64,000 nt of DNA from Spizellomyces punctatus DAOM BR117 (lineage: Eukaryota > Chytridiomycota > Chytridiomycetes > Spizellomycetales > Spizellomycetaceae), in assembly GCF_000182565.1 (NCBI RefSeq), contig NW_015971540.1, forward strand, positions 992,476-1,056,475, read 5' to 3'. Position 1 is the stretch's first letter; the number at the start of each line of letters is the position of its first letter. Under the pieces are notes generated by a model. The model did no database searches and was not told the DNA's origin. It was given only the letters and a program-made list of their open reading frames with translations. Positions 35,919 through 46,980 of this stretch are shown one piece after another. Made by a program: the position numbers and the translations under genes.

Positions 35919-36160
35919 CGTGTCAGTTTCTCAGTGGATATGGCTATTGGGGAGGTGCTGGAGAGGATGGATGGATAGATGGCACGATGCACGGGATGGA
36001 TGGCTTTGGATGGCCTGCGGGTGATGGGGAGTTGGACGTCTGCTGGGATTCACGGGCTGTGGGAGTGTCAATTTCGGTCGGTGAGTCACACAACGACAGC
36101 GCGTCGATCCTTCGACTTCGACGCTCCGTCCCAGTTTTCCAGAATTTTGCAATTTTCAAC

Positions 36161-36715
36161 ATGCCCATATTATCAAACGATGCAGTAAGTACAAAGTACA
36201 ATATCTAGTCTATTCTGAGGTGTAATAGCAATTCTGAAATTTCCTGCTTTATGACAGTTCCTGTCCCAACTCACTCGCCTCTACGAAAGATCAAAAGAAT
36301 CGGGAACCGTCTACGTAACAATGAAGCGATGTATGCTGTCATGTCTTCCTCAAGTTGCGTCCTCTAATAGTCCTAAATACGAATATTTCTCCTTATGGTC
36401 AAAGATGCGTATGATAAGCGAAAGGATAGTTCAGCTTTAAGCGATCCCGACACAGAATACCGATGTCTAGTTCGGGCTGTTGGCGGCTCGACGAAGATTA
36501 GTACTCTGGTACGTTAATAGGACTCATTGGGATGGACGAGATAATTTGAAACGTACTGACACTTTCAATAATATTCAAAGGTCAACCCGCAAGATACCGA
36601 CAGATTCCACGACGCCTACACAAATATCATCAGGTTACACATGGACTCTCTTAAAAAGAAGGAGCGTACGAAAAAGGTCAAGAAGCCAAAAGGCGCGGTA
36701 GCAATGGAGTCCTGA
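36161..36715 (+). CDS. SRP14: Signal recognition particle 14 kDa subunit
   Basis: Alu-domain SRP protein that, with its partner, slows translation during ER targeting. Four exons: MPILSNDA, then FLSQLTRLYERSKESGTVYV with TMKRY, then CLVRAVGGSTKISTL, then VNPQDTDRFHDAYTNIIRLH and a lysine-rich tail (KKKERTKKVKKPKGAVAMES). The order, the FL-x-x-LTRL start and the KKIS/ KIST element match SRP14 over the whole length of 110-odd residues. Divergent from SmD1, with 242 bp between start codons, so the two may share a promoter region. Confidence 0.92.
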
Positions 36716-37141
36716 TGGCCCGGATACGTATTATAATAATTCGAGAGGGGAAATCGGCGAGAAGCAAATGTGTGGGAAGAGCAGCCTCTTAGGGTAACTG
36801 CTGGTACTCGTTATTTGTAAATAGATACGGTTAGATTCGCATGTTCCAAGATGAAATAGCACACCTTGTAGAATAGTAGATCCTGGATGGATCACAATGT
36901 ACAGGGAACCTACTGTCCCGATTCCATTACAACGTACCACAACAACACACACTGTACGAACACATTGCTCAATATCTATCCCACTATTTCTCATCTCTAA
37001 GACTGAAAACCAAAGGAAAAAAGTCCATCTATCGGGTTCTCTCAGCCGTGATCTCACCACTCGCTCGCCCGCCCTTTTCCCTTTCTCGCCGCCGATGCTG
37101 ATGCCGTGGGCGACGATGATAGAGGTCGGAGAGCGATATTT
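36716..37141. other. Convergent 3' region after SRP14
   Basis: Downstream of two convergent genes. The open frames here are read-throughs with no motif. Confidence 0.45.
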
Positions 37142-38048
37142 TCAGTGTACTGCAAGGGAGATGTGGGCTGCAGTGGTAATGGTACGGTTTAGCTGGCCCT
37201 GCAAGAGTTAAAATCCGTTTCATCTTGGAACATACCGGAGAGAGGACAGCAGATCGGGTTGTTGGGGTGCGTTGTATACGTGATGGGGGCGTTGACGGTT
37301 GGGACTAGACAGAATAATGTAACAGAGGACATGTAGAACTATCCACATCCTACAGGAGCTACATGCAAAACACTTACCGTAGGCATGAAAATTGTCGCCA
37401 TACCTCCTATATTCACTCGTCGCTTCTTTACAGGTGTTTGAGGGATGACCGACTGTATGAACAGCAAAATGATTAAATGGTTAGAAGCAGCTAGATGTCT
37501 CTGCTACGAATTTTCAACTCACATCACCACTCTCGGTGCCGCTGGCCGAACTTTGGTGACCTTCGGCCGCACGTGCAATGACGGAAGGAGACCGTTTGCG
37601 TGAGTGACTGTTTTTAACCGCAAAGCGCCCCGGGGATGCTGGTGTGGATACTGAGGCAGACTTTGCCGTTGTTGTTTCTACATCAAGGTGAGGGTGAGCT
37701 CATTATCAGAATGATCAAAAGATTTGTTGCGTTAGCGCACTTTGTGGTTTTGGCGAACGTGCAGATGCGAGGAGTTTTGCAAACCGAATCTCCGCTATAG
37801 AAGAATAAGAATTATAGTTAGTACTTGACTTCTTCCAACAAAAGCCAACCAAAAATCTTGAAGCAATCTTTTTTCCCACACGCACAAAGCATCGACAATT
37901 CTCCCTCGAGTCTAACCACAACCCCCTGTCTCTGCTCTGCCTTTGCATTCATATCTCCGGCCAACTCGCCGGCATATCGGCCAGATGACATGCGCAACAC
38001 AACTCCAGGGCCTGATGGACGGTTAGGATGCTGTTTAGTTCGCGGCAT
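37142..38048 (-). CDS. Unrecognised basic S/P/T-rich nuclear-type protein
   Basis: Five exons proposed. Exon 1 from ATG 38048 codes MPRTKQHPNRPSGPG and onward to LEGELSML; after an intron with a TACTAAC-type branch site the frame continues SEIRFAKLLASARSPKPQS. Later exons give STPASPGRFAVKNSHSRKRS, SVIPQTPVKKRRVNIGG (a classic basic nuclear-localisation stretch) and TPPSRIQRTPTTRSAVLSPG, ending HISLAVH. Many SP/TP sites suggest cyclin-dependent kinase control. Its opening resembles the histone H3 tail (RTKQ), but there is no histone fold. No family named. Exon joins are consistent in phase but rest on splice motifs alone. Confidence 0.55.
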
Positions 38049-38681
38049 GATACTAAAGATGGTTGTTTGAACCTAAGTAGAACAATCACGACCACTATAT
38101 TAGATTGCTAAATTCAACATCAAGGCGAATACATAAATAAACGTTACGTTGGCGGAGTCTTCCTGTCCTTGATCGAAGGATTCAATCGCGTGGGTTGGTA
38201 AAGTATCAAACATCGCGGATGCGCGTCCTTCGTAAGCAGCAAAACGTGCCAGTCTACCTCACGTGTGGAGAGGAAGCTATGGGAGACAGCCCATGGCAAT
38301 GGCTAGGTTTATAGCTAGTGCATGACTGGATGTCCTTGCTGGAATAGCCAAGTTTTATACGGAAAGAATGCTGTTCGCAATATAATGCAGTAGAAGCGGT
38401 GGAGCACGACCAGTTTGCATATCACGTTGAAAGAAAAGCTGGTTCGGCCAGGACATTTATTTGGGCGGGAAGGCCACACCAAGTCGAGTCATAAACTAGA
38501 CGATATAGACTTTCTGCGATCTGAGCATGCCGCATCATAAGCTTTTATACGTATAGAGGTTACTCTTTCCCATTATTTGGCTTGTTTCTGCGGACCATAC
38601 CAAATACTTTTATTCGCAACTCGCTTCAGTTCAAAATCACATCCGTTGCACCTCCCATACTTGTACCATTTGCAACTGATT
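38049..38681. other. Divergent intergenic region
   Basis: Lies between the starts of two divergent small genes. No RNA gene or motif was recognised. Confidence 0.45.
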
Positions 38682-39040
38682 ATGCCAACAATCAAGAAGG
38701 AGAGTAAGGTGCAAATATTCAAACTGTGTAGTAGCTCCTGTCCTGTTTACTATCCAGTTATACTTTTCATCCCTAGGACGAAGACGACCTAGCAGCAAAT
38801 CGCCAGGACATTTACGACTATGAGGAAGAATATGCCAACCACCTTGAAGACAGCAACAGGCGACCTCGCCGACCACCTCGTCCTTGGACAGTTAAGGAGG
38901 TAGACAAGCTGCTGGACAATATCACCTTGTCTTTAAAGGGATCTTGGAAAACGGTCGCAATTGAGAACCGGTCGGTTGGTGATGTGAAGCGAAAGTGGGA
39001 TAGCATCCGCAAAAACATTGGTGGGTGGGCGAATCGCTAA
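38682..39040 (+). CDS. Small Myb/SANT-like protein
   Basis: Two exons: 38682-38708 (MPTIKKESK) and 38777-39040, intron of 68 bases; about 96 residues in all. An acidic part (DEDDLAANRQDIYDYEEEY) is followed by basic RRPRRPPRPWTVKEVDKLLD and then GSWKTVAIENRSVGDVKRKW-DSIRKNIGG. The pattern W-[ST]-x-x-E-(helix)-W-(helix)-R-x-x-x-x-[VL]-x-x-[KR]-W is that of a single Myb/SANT repeat. It may bind DNA or histone tails. The protein stops just after the repeat. Family membership is by pattern only. Confidence 0.6.
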
Positions 39041-40009
39041 AGTTCGATTTCTGTGACACTTTTGAAGCGATGGAGGAATTGCTTAACGTTCCCAAGTGTG
39101 TAGAAAATGCAATACTGCACATAAGCATGTCTTGCTGTACATAATCAATCATTGCCAGTTTCCCTTGTCAACAACACTCACCGAGATGCTATGAATTGTA
39201 CCTGCTGAAATGGTGAAACTATTTGATGAAAAACATGGTTGTTAACGGAATAACTCCCTGCACATGAAAGACTCTGATCGTTCATATTTTCAATGATCCT
39301 TGCTGTTGTGAACTTGCTTTTTGATTTGCTTTACGAGTTAACCTTATTTCCTCGTCAGCCCCAAAAAACTCATCAACCATAAATTCCGGGGATAATCTTC
39401 CATACGACAAAAATAGATTGCGTTTCCTATGTGCCGCTTGTACGAATTATTTTTGAATGTTTGAATGGAAAACACACCAGCGCGTTTAGTGTAAATGCCA
39501 ACCAAGCCTTGTTGTTGACAAGGGTCACAAATGTGTTTTTTTGTGCGTATGGGCAATGTTTTGTAAAGAGTTTACGAATATCATCACAAAAGTTAGTTTT
39601 TTGTTTCGCTTCATCGTTTTAAACAAGGTCACTTTTTTGTCGTAACACATTCAATAGTTCGAAACTTCCTCTTAAGCTGCCGCTGAACACACAAAAGTCG
39701 GGGCCTCCAATTCCAATTGATCCCGTAAGCCAAGGTTCCGACCATTTGGCGGAACCCGTATCCGTCGGGTTACAGATGTGAGTATGTGGAGTATGGGTTG
39801 AAAGAGTTTTGAACAGTCCTGTGACAGACATGTGTCTTCGTTGACTGGAAACTGGCAAGGTTGTGGTTGCTTATTGGGAATAAGCGACAATGCTAACCTG
39901 AACATTCTCGGCTTTTTCGTGCATACTAGAAACCAATTACAAAACTCCTTCAGTGCGTACGTCATCTTTCTAGGCACTCTGCCTCCTTACTTTTCATCAG
40001 CTACACAAT
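39041..40009. other. Intergenic upstream of G-alpha
   Basis: AT-rich, nearly 1 kb. No coding signal, tRNA or clear repeat was seen; presumably holds the G-alpha promoter. Confidence 0.5.
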
Positions 40010-41291
40010 ATGGGGGGCTGCTCCAGCTCACCAGAGGACATTGAAGCACGAAACCGAAGCGTGGCGATTGACCGTCAATTGAAAACTGAAGCTCGGGAAA
40101 CGGAACGATTCATAAAACTCCTCCTGCTGGGTGCCGGTGAATCCGGCAAGTCCACGATTCTCAAGCAATTCAAACTTATTCATGGTGTCCCATTCTCCGA
40201 TGCGGAGCGGATGTCGTATCGTCCCGCCATCCTGGGGAATCTCATGTCCTGTGCCAGAACGCTGATTGAAGCCATGGCAAGGCTGGAGGGTTTACAGTAC
40301 GGGGATGTTGCGACGCAGTTGAAGGCCTCGTCAATAATGACAGCACCGTCTTCATATGGTGAAGGAGAACAAGTTCCACCTGCGGTGATAGATGCGATAC
40401 AGGCGCTATGGAAAGACTCTGGCATTCAAGAATGTTACAGACGATCGAATGAATACCAACTCATTGACTCTTGTCAATAGTATGTTCAATCATTTGTTCT
40501 TCCCGACCATCCAATATATCATCTAACATCACACGTTGTTCTATAGCTACATGGACGAAGTAGGCCGTATCTGCGCTGCAAACTACGTACCAAATGACCA
40601 AGATATCCTGCGAGCACGAGTCATGACCACCACCATCACCGAAAACAAATTCTTGATTCAGGGAATGGTTTTCCGTATCTTTGACGTTGGAGGACAACGG
40701 AGTGAACGAAAGAAATGGGCACCCTATTTTGATGATGTCAATAGCATAATCTTCCTCGCTGCCATTAGTGCCTATGATCAAAAGTGTTTCGAGGACAATT
40801 CGACAAATCGAAGTAAGTACCACCAAATGAGGCGGATTTTTTGACCCATCTACTAATATCATGATGTGTATCGTCAGTGCTCGAATCTCTCAATTTGTTC
40901 GACTCTATATGCAACCATCCCCTCTTCCGCAAAACATCCATCATCCTCTTCCTGAACAAGGTCGATCTGTTTCGAGAAAAGATAAAAACCGTCCCAGTCA
41001 AAAAGTATTTCCCGCAATATGACGGTAAGTCCTTAAACACTGGGATATCAACGACACTTTCAACTTTATCCTTTTACTGATTTGGATTCCCCCCTTCCGA
41101 AAAAAGGACCAAATACCTTTGAGGCCGCCTCAGAATTCTTTGCCCATCGTTTTGTAGCTCTCAACAAAATGCCCGAAAGAAAAATCTATATACACTATAC
41201 GTGGGCAACAGACACCAATCAGATCAAAACAGTCTTTGCGACAGTGAATGCCATCATACTAAGGGAGAATCTTCATGCGTCTGGCTTGTAA
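40010..41291 (+). CDS. Heterotrimeric G-protein alpha subunit
   Basis: GTP switch downstream of seven-helix receptors. Exons begin at ATG 40010; introns lie near 40480, 40815 and 41025. MGGCSSS gives an N-myristoylation glycine and a palmitoylation cysteine. The nucleotide motifs are intact: [18 protein letters not shown] (P-loop), switch I arginine and threonine in [28 protein letters not shown] (switch II), FLNKVDLF (NKxD) and TWATDT (TCAT box). The helical domain carries an insert around [15 protein letters not shown]. Two oddities: the switch-I TTG motif reads TTT, and the tail ENLHASGL lacks the cysteine used by pertussis toxin. Probably one of several G-alphas in this genome. Confidence 0.94.
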
Positions 41292-42020
41292 GAGCCGTAG
41301 AAAAGAAAGTCATGTTGTAGTATGGATACAAATCTTTAGAGCTTTACAATCCATTGTAAAGATCCGGCAGGAAATATTATTGTTTTTGGACATGTGCTCA
41401 TTTACTTTCTTTGAATGCCGTGTCATTACCAAAGTCACGAATACACCAACTTGGAAAACGTGTACCTCCTGCCGGCGAAAACGAACAGGAAGCAAAAAGG
41501 TATCTCAACTAGCGCCACTTGCTGGAGCGTTCCACGATCCTCAATGAGCCATTGACGAATGTATGAACAGAAGGACGCGCCCGTGCACGCGGACCATCAA
41601 TACTGACAGCTTCATGTCAAATAAAGCCCCATTTTTGGGAATTGCGGAAATGGCTTTCCATATCCATTGCAAATCAGGATAGGCAAAGGTGCTGCCATGT
41701 CGCAGGCCGCAAGACCCGTGTCAAGGATGCTGATCTTCCATGTCCGTTGGGGTTTGACGGGTGCAACGTAATGTTGCGATTTGTTAGCTTGTTCCACTAG
41801 ACCATGCGTTTATCGGCATTCCAAGAGTTCAGCATTCCCTCCCTCCAAACTGCCTTTATCACCATACTCGTGTGCTTAGGGCTCAGCGTCAACGATATGG
41901 ATCGCAGACCAACAAAGATGGGACTAGCAGGCGGGTATTGGCCATTAATGATGGATCTGGTGACATTGATGTACTGGGTAAACTCGGAGCTTTAGCCATT
42001 CACCTCATCGTCCGGTACCA
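41292..42020. other. Convergent region between G-alpha and TPR gene
   Basis: No supported gene. Overlapping open frames of 60-90 codons on both strands lack splice or family signals. Confidence 0.4.
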
Positions 42021-42680
42021 TCAAACGCCTCCAACCTCTCTGGCATGCTCCAGACCCTTTTCTCGTAACCGTTTGGCAATATCTCTTGCAAATGTTAGCT
42101 CCTCCTCGACCACCTCCGTAAGCGACGAATCAATGCATAAACAATGTTCAAAGCTTTGAGCAGCAAGTACGGGTTCACCAAAAGCCATCTGCGCCCTTCC
42201 AAGTGTCTGCCATGCTTCTGCCCACTGTGGACATAATTGACTAGCGGTCTCTGCGGCCTTTACAGCCTCGAACCACTCGGTTCGTTCTAAATGTACTTGC
42301 GCTCGCATTTCGTGCACTTGAGCAACCTCTCTTACATTGAGAGAATCTGTTACGAGGGTGAGGGCCTGCGACCAGCGTGACAGTGCTTCGGCGTATCTCC
42401 CCTCAGACGCCAGAAAGCTGCCTTCGTTGTAGAGAGTTCTGAATTGCGTAAGGGGATCCAGAAGGAGCTTGTGTTTATGGGTGGTTAGTGAGTACGTAGG
42501 ATCGTCGATAAATGGTTGCACGTCTTCGTCAGTGTCGTCGTTCGCCGGTGTGAAAGGGAGGCACGATCTAGTTGGCGTGCCAAGTACATTTCTTGTTTTA
42601 CGTGAGCGCTTCACAGAAAAGGCAACCGATGCTGGCCGCTTCCTTTCTGGTTCGCCTGACCCTGGCGGCATACTTTGCAT
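42021..42680 (-). CDS. TPR protein similar to TTC33
   Basis: A single long exon of about 219 residues from ATG 42680 (MQSMPPGSGEPERKRP). The N-terminal 80 residues are basic then acidic and unstructured. Three tetratricopeptide units follow: NEGSFLASEGRYAEALSRWS, VAQVHEMRAQVHLERTEWFE, and WAEAWQTLGRAQMAFGEPVL with AAQSFEHCL, closing with EEELTFARDIAKRLREK. The triad ASEGRYAEALSRW / AWQTLGRAQ / LxFAR is characteristic of the TTC33 family in animals, whose function is poorly known. An upstream exon beyond the 3' splice-like CAG at about 42701 is possible. Confidence 0.75.
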   Translation of the reverse strand: MQSMPPGSGEPERKRPASVAFSVKRSRKTRNVLGTPTRSCLPFTPANDDTDEDVQPFIDDPTYSLTTHKHKLLLDPLTQFRTLYNEGSFLASEGRYAEALSRWSQALTLVTDSLNVREVAQVHEMRAQVHLERTEWFEAVKAAETASQLCPQWAEAWQTLGRAQMAFGEPVLAAQSFEHCLCIDSSLTEVVEEELTFARDIAKRLREKGLEHAREVGGV

Positions 42681-44088
42681 AATGCCACAGATATTTGCCT
42701 GGAAGCGTAAAGAGCAAACGTCACATGCGACCACCCCGTTGGGAACTTGTCAAACTCTAGGCTCCTGGTAAGAGGACAGCATAAACGTACGAGAAAGAAA
42801 CGAAAAGGTGGTAAGTATACATCCAAGAGCTCTGTTGATGCGCCCCATCTGACAACGAAATTAAGTTGCTGCCGCTTTCGGACGTATTAACGTATGGACA
42901 ATTCGTCCACGGCGCGTTAAAATCCTAAAGGAATACGGCTGCCTGCTCTGCTTTTACCGACCAAAGCAGAGACCGGATCGGGTCAGGGACCAGCGAAGAC
43001 GGCTGACTGGACGTGGGACAAGGGCCTAGGTACCGACTTGTCACGCGGACGAGGCACTCGTAGCTCACGCAGCTCAGCAATCATCGTCGCAGGTCCTCCA
43101 CCCTGACTGGGTGCAGTAACTCTCTTTCTACCAATTTATGGAAGTAAGAAAGACCTGCTGAGTCCGGTAAGGCGCACATAAGGTCTACCGAGAGGTAGAC
43201 TTTGAACCTATTGCCCGGTTATCGTGCGTGCCTCAGGGAACCAACTCTCCCCACAGCTACGTCGCATGATTTGGGAGCCACGAAAACAAACTCACCTTAC
43301 TGTTCCCTTGGCGTGACGAGAGCAGATGAGCGAGCCAGGTGTCCGGGAAGAAGTGCAGATGAGCGAGCCAGGTGACGGGGCAAGTACCAAGTCCGATCAA
43401 ACTGCGGATGACGGAGATCGTGGTGGAGAAGCGGTGTTGCAACGTGCCAACAGCCTATGAATAAACGGGATGCCTTGTGGCGAATTTGGGCACTGAGGAA
43501 AAGGTTGGTGAACAGCTGCGAGTGTCATCAAGATGTGGGTCACGTGCTAGCCGCGCGTTCTAATGTCGCTCTTCTACCACATCGGTTTGCCATGGCATGG
43601 ATTTTAATTCAAATATACAAAATGAAGGAAATCATACAAGTAGCGGGGATATTCCTTTTGCTTGAAGCGTTTTAATTCCCGACGATAGCCAGAAACAGTC
43701 CGACAAGCTATTCATTCCCTTTAGGCATTCCATATACTTGCATCATTGTCCAGCCAAATGTCCCCCCCATGGGACCCCACGCGACAACAGAAGAAATCCA
43801 ACTGCTTTTTTCATTCAATTCCCTGAATGCGGGATGAACGAGCCGTCGGTAAGCGGCTTCCGATCGCTTTTCAACAAAACAGAGCGATTGCTGCCAGCGA
43901 TAGCGTTGAAATAAACAAGCGCGTTTGGTCTTTTGTTTTTAAGAAACTTTCGTCCATGTCCCGGATATTCTGCCATTACAACGCATCATCGTATTCCGCA
44001 AATGATTGCGTCTCATTCTAGGCGCTTCGGTCTCAATGTATCCCTTTCTTCCCTTGGCTCTGGGTCCAACCGTATATAACAGTTTTTT
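42681..44088. other. Gene-poor stretch with possible structured RNA
   Basis: 1.4 kb without a supported coding gene. The segment 42880-43260 is GC-richer than its surroundings and contains short inverted repeats, among them GTCTACC-GAGA-GGTAGAC near 43177-43194. A tandem repeat lies at 43322-43374. No known RNA family was recognised. Confidence 0.4.
43322..43374. repeat. 33-bp-period tandem direct repeat
   Basis: The 20-mer gcagatgagcgagccaggtg occurs at 43322-43341 and again at 43355-43374, separated by 13 bases. Two copies only; function unknown. Confidence 0.8.
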
Positions 44089-45594
44089 TCAGTCTTTCCA
44101 AACTGTTGCTGCCTTTCCTTCCAGTGGGACGTCAAAGTCGGTAGATGACGTCTCTCGCAGCAAGGCTGCCACAGGGATAGGTCTCCCTATCCGTGGCGTG
44201 CTTTGCCGCACCAACGGACCTGCCTGGGGCAGCGGAAGTTGCAAATGGTTCGACCATGCGCCTCTGACTGGCGATATCTCTAATCGGGTATTGGGTTTTG
44301 ACGTTGTGATATAAGATGGTTGATGTGCGGGCGCGGGGGGAATCGAGGGCGGAGATGCATGTGGAGAATAGCGTGACATTGGGGCTGTTGTGGTTGCTAG
44401 TGGCGGGTACGCTGACGGTAGAGGCGTATGCGGAGAATAAAGTGACATTGGTGTTGTTGTGGGTGCTAGTGGCGGGTAAGCTGAGGACGTGTGTAGCGGG
44501 GAGTGTGATGGAAAGTGATTTGGCCTAGCGAGCGGTCTGCAGCAGCTCCTGGTACAAGGAGGTTGCGGATTGGGTTGTGCTTTATGATAAACGTCTGTAC
44601 ATTGGGGCAACATAGGATAGGAATATGATGACGGTGCGACATGTCGCGGTGCAGGCGATGCATACGTCTGACCAACATCGTTGCTGCTATGATGCTTCCA
44701 TCCGCGCTGAGATGCACTAAACGGGCGTTGACTTGATGACGGTGCCTGCGGCCCGAATGCATATGGTTGATATCGTCGAGTTGATTGAGACGGTCCATCA
44801 GGTGAATGCGTGCGACGATGTGAGCTTCCTGATGAAGGCATTGATCCCGCTCTGTTTTGGTGACGTTTCGCCAGCTCTTGCATGTGAGAACGCATGGAAG
44901 GGGATGAGTCTGTCCATGTCAATACAATATCCGGGTATCGTCGGTAGTCGACAAACACTGACGCCAGATCAGGCTGTTGGGAAGGTCGAGGCAGTTTTCC
45001 GGACCGAGCATCCTCCTCTGAATAGTACGCCACCAGATGCTGCCGGCGACCATCAGTAGTTGTAACCGCCAAGCACCGCTTACAGAGGCCACCTTCTTTT
45101 CGCTTGTACATGGACACATCGCCGTCCTCATGAGTGGAATTTGTCTCCTCCGAGGTTCGTCTATTGCGAGCAGCGCCGTCAATCTCATAGTATATCAAGA
45201 AGCGCTCTAGGAGGCGACGAGATGGGGACCAAGTACGGCCGTCTGTCCATCGCCGGATCTGTGCCTCCTCCTCGTCCCATATCCAAACAGAACCCGACTG
45301 TATCCGGACCTGTAAAAAAAAAGCACCATGTATGTCTTGTACGTTGTCCCAAAAACGGTGTTTGAAATCCAAGCGCCACGCTTACCTTTTCATTTTCCGT
45401 CAATCTACGTTGGTTGCGTCTCAAATATCCCTGACGACAGGCCTAAGTGCGTGTGTCCATCGAAAGGTCAGTCAAGGACAAGGAACTCGGTTTTACCGGT
45501 TTGGGCCCTGAGGACGCCGGCGAATGAGTGCGCATACCTCGAGCAGCAAGACTGCGTCCTCGAGCGTTTCGACAAAGCCATGCCAGGTTTCCAT
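44089..45594 (-). CDS. WOPR-domain (Gti1/Pac2/Wor1-type) transcription regulator
   Basis: Fungus-specific DNA-binding family that controls morphology, virulence-type switches and nutrient responses (Wor1, Ryp1, Pac2, Gti1). Exon 1 (45594-45538) codes METWHGFVETLEDAVLLLE; exon 2 gives GYLRRNQRRLTENEK; exon 3 gives VRIQSGSVWIWDEEEAQIRR, WTDGRTWSPSRR, FLIYYEIDGAARNRR, then LCKRCLAVTTTDGRRQHLVA and YYSEED, which together form both halves of the WOPR fold. The C-terminal half is rich in P, S, Y, Q and H, with a near-duplicated 23-codon unit (SAYPPLAPTTTPMSLYSPH / SAYPPLATTTAPMSRYSPH). Upstream lies a 2.1-kb region without genes, as for the master regulators of this family. Confidence 0.9.
44364..44490 (-). 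repeat. 69-bp imperfect tandem duplication in the WOPR gene
   Basis: Two in-frame units start with the same 7 bases (gagaata) at 44364 and 44433 and stay alike for over 50 bases. They encode repeated SAYPPLA...PMS.YSPH segments in the disordered tail. Confidence 0.75.
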
Positions 45595-45613
45595 GGCGGA
45601 TGGGGGCGTTTGC

Positions 45614-45633
45614 TGTGTGTGTGTGTGTGTGTG
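45614..45633. repeat. (TG)10 microsatellite
   Basis: Ten TG dinucleotides 20 bp upstream of the WOPR start codon, so probably in its leader or core promoter. Confidence 0.95.
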
Positions 45634-46964
45634 CGTTGCCCGACTGTTACTGCCCGAGCGTTCGAGTTCAAGCTTCTGTGTAGAAAAATGGGTGAAGAAC
45701 ACAAATCGTCTGGTGATGCGGGCAAAGGACGTGAGATATTTTAGGGGAAAACTCTCTTCTTCAAAGTACGGAGCTCCCCCAACAGTCTTTCAGGGTATTG
45801 CAAATGCACGGGGGCAAGTGTGCTTGTTTAACAAAACCATGGAATAACTGCTACCTTTATTTAGGGTTTAATTTACTTCCAAACGCATAGAACGCATACC
45901 ATGGCAAAATGTTTGGCTACGACGACGATGGAGACGATATGAAAACAAGAATACCAGAAGCCATTTATTATTTTAAACATTCAACTGGTATGGCATATTC
46001 TTTTTTATAATGTTTTGCATTCTCTTTGGGACTTTTCCTGGTTCCTTTTTGGAGGGAAAACTTCCGCCTCCAACGAGGATATCGAATATCCCAAATGTCT
46101 TTATGCTACGACGCTCTCGTCGGTCTCTTCGCCCCCCGCCGTGGATTTTGAAAAGTTCTTTTAACTTGCATTTGTCATTTTAAACGGCCGCGGAGTTGCC
46201 AATATGTTTTATTCATTCCTCCATGGCCGACTTTCGTGGGAAGAGCCAATACCTTGGGCCGATTGTTCAGCATTGTAAGCGACCCCCCTCCGCTGACACA
46301 AGCACAAAGCGCGCGCGTGTGGGTTTTTTTTCTATTTTCACCTGTGGATGTTCCGCGATTTAGCCCTCTCTCAGCCCCCCGCAGTCCGCCGTGAAAGTTG
46401 AACAATTAAACTTTGTTGAAGACGGTCGGGCTGCTGGGGCTGGCGGAGGGCGTGTTATTCCATGCATATGGCGAATGGCCAATGGTTCTAGGCTCGGTAA
46501 TGCATCCGGCCTTGTGCTGCCTCGTACCTTTACAATTCTCCGCGTTAAGAGATGAGGGGCACGAGGGCAATCCATGCAAGGACGAGACCCATTGTCGCTT
46601 ATTTTTGTGGTGTCATGTTGCTTATCTAAAAATGTTGCGTTGAACCCTTTGGGTGACAAGCCCTCATCATTTAAGGGATTCATTTGGACGTCATATTTGG
46701 GATCATTTGAAAAGGATTGCCAATACTACTACCATCGACGTAATCATCATTATTGAGCACCGGTTAGATTTCAACTATACTCGCATAGGAAATAAATAAT
46801 AATATACTGCATCTTTTGTATTTATCAGGTCTTTTATCAAGTGCGTTGCACGCATGCGTTCCCACTAATTAACATATATGGCCAGTCTTCAATCTGCCCG
46901 CCCGTACAATATGTATGCATTCGAACCACTTGACTGGTGAATACAGTCCATCGATACGAGCAGT

Positions 46965-46980
46965 ACACACACACACACAC
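46965..46980. repeat. (AC)8 microsatellite
   Basis: Eight AC dinucleotides in the intergenic region, with a further short CACAC run just downstream. Confidence 0.9.

Noticed and set aside
41612-41797. Minus-strand ILDTGL motif recalling the subtilase active-site aspartate
   Set aside because: Only one short motif; the His and Ser blocks and splice sites are absent, and the surrounding frame is short.
43177-43260. RNase P, MRP or SRP RNA in the structured block
   Set aside because: None of the conserved cores of these RNAs could be matched by eye, so only a generic structured-RNA candidate was kept.
46965-46980. AC repeats as a CRISPR-like or telomeric array
   Set aside because: A plain dinucleotide tract with no spacers and no telomere-type unit.
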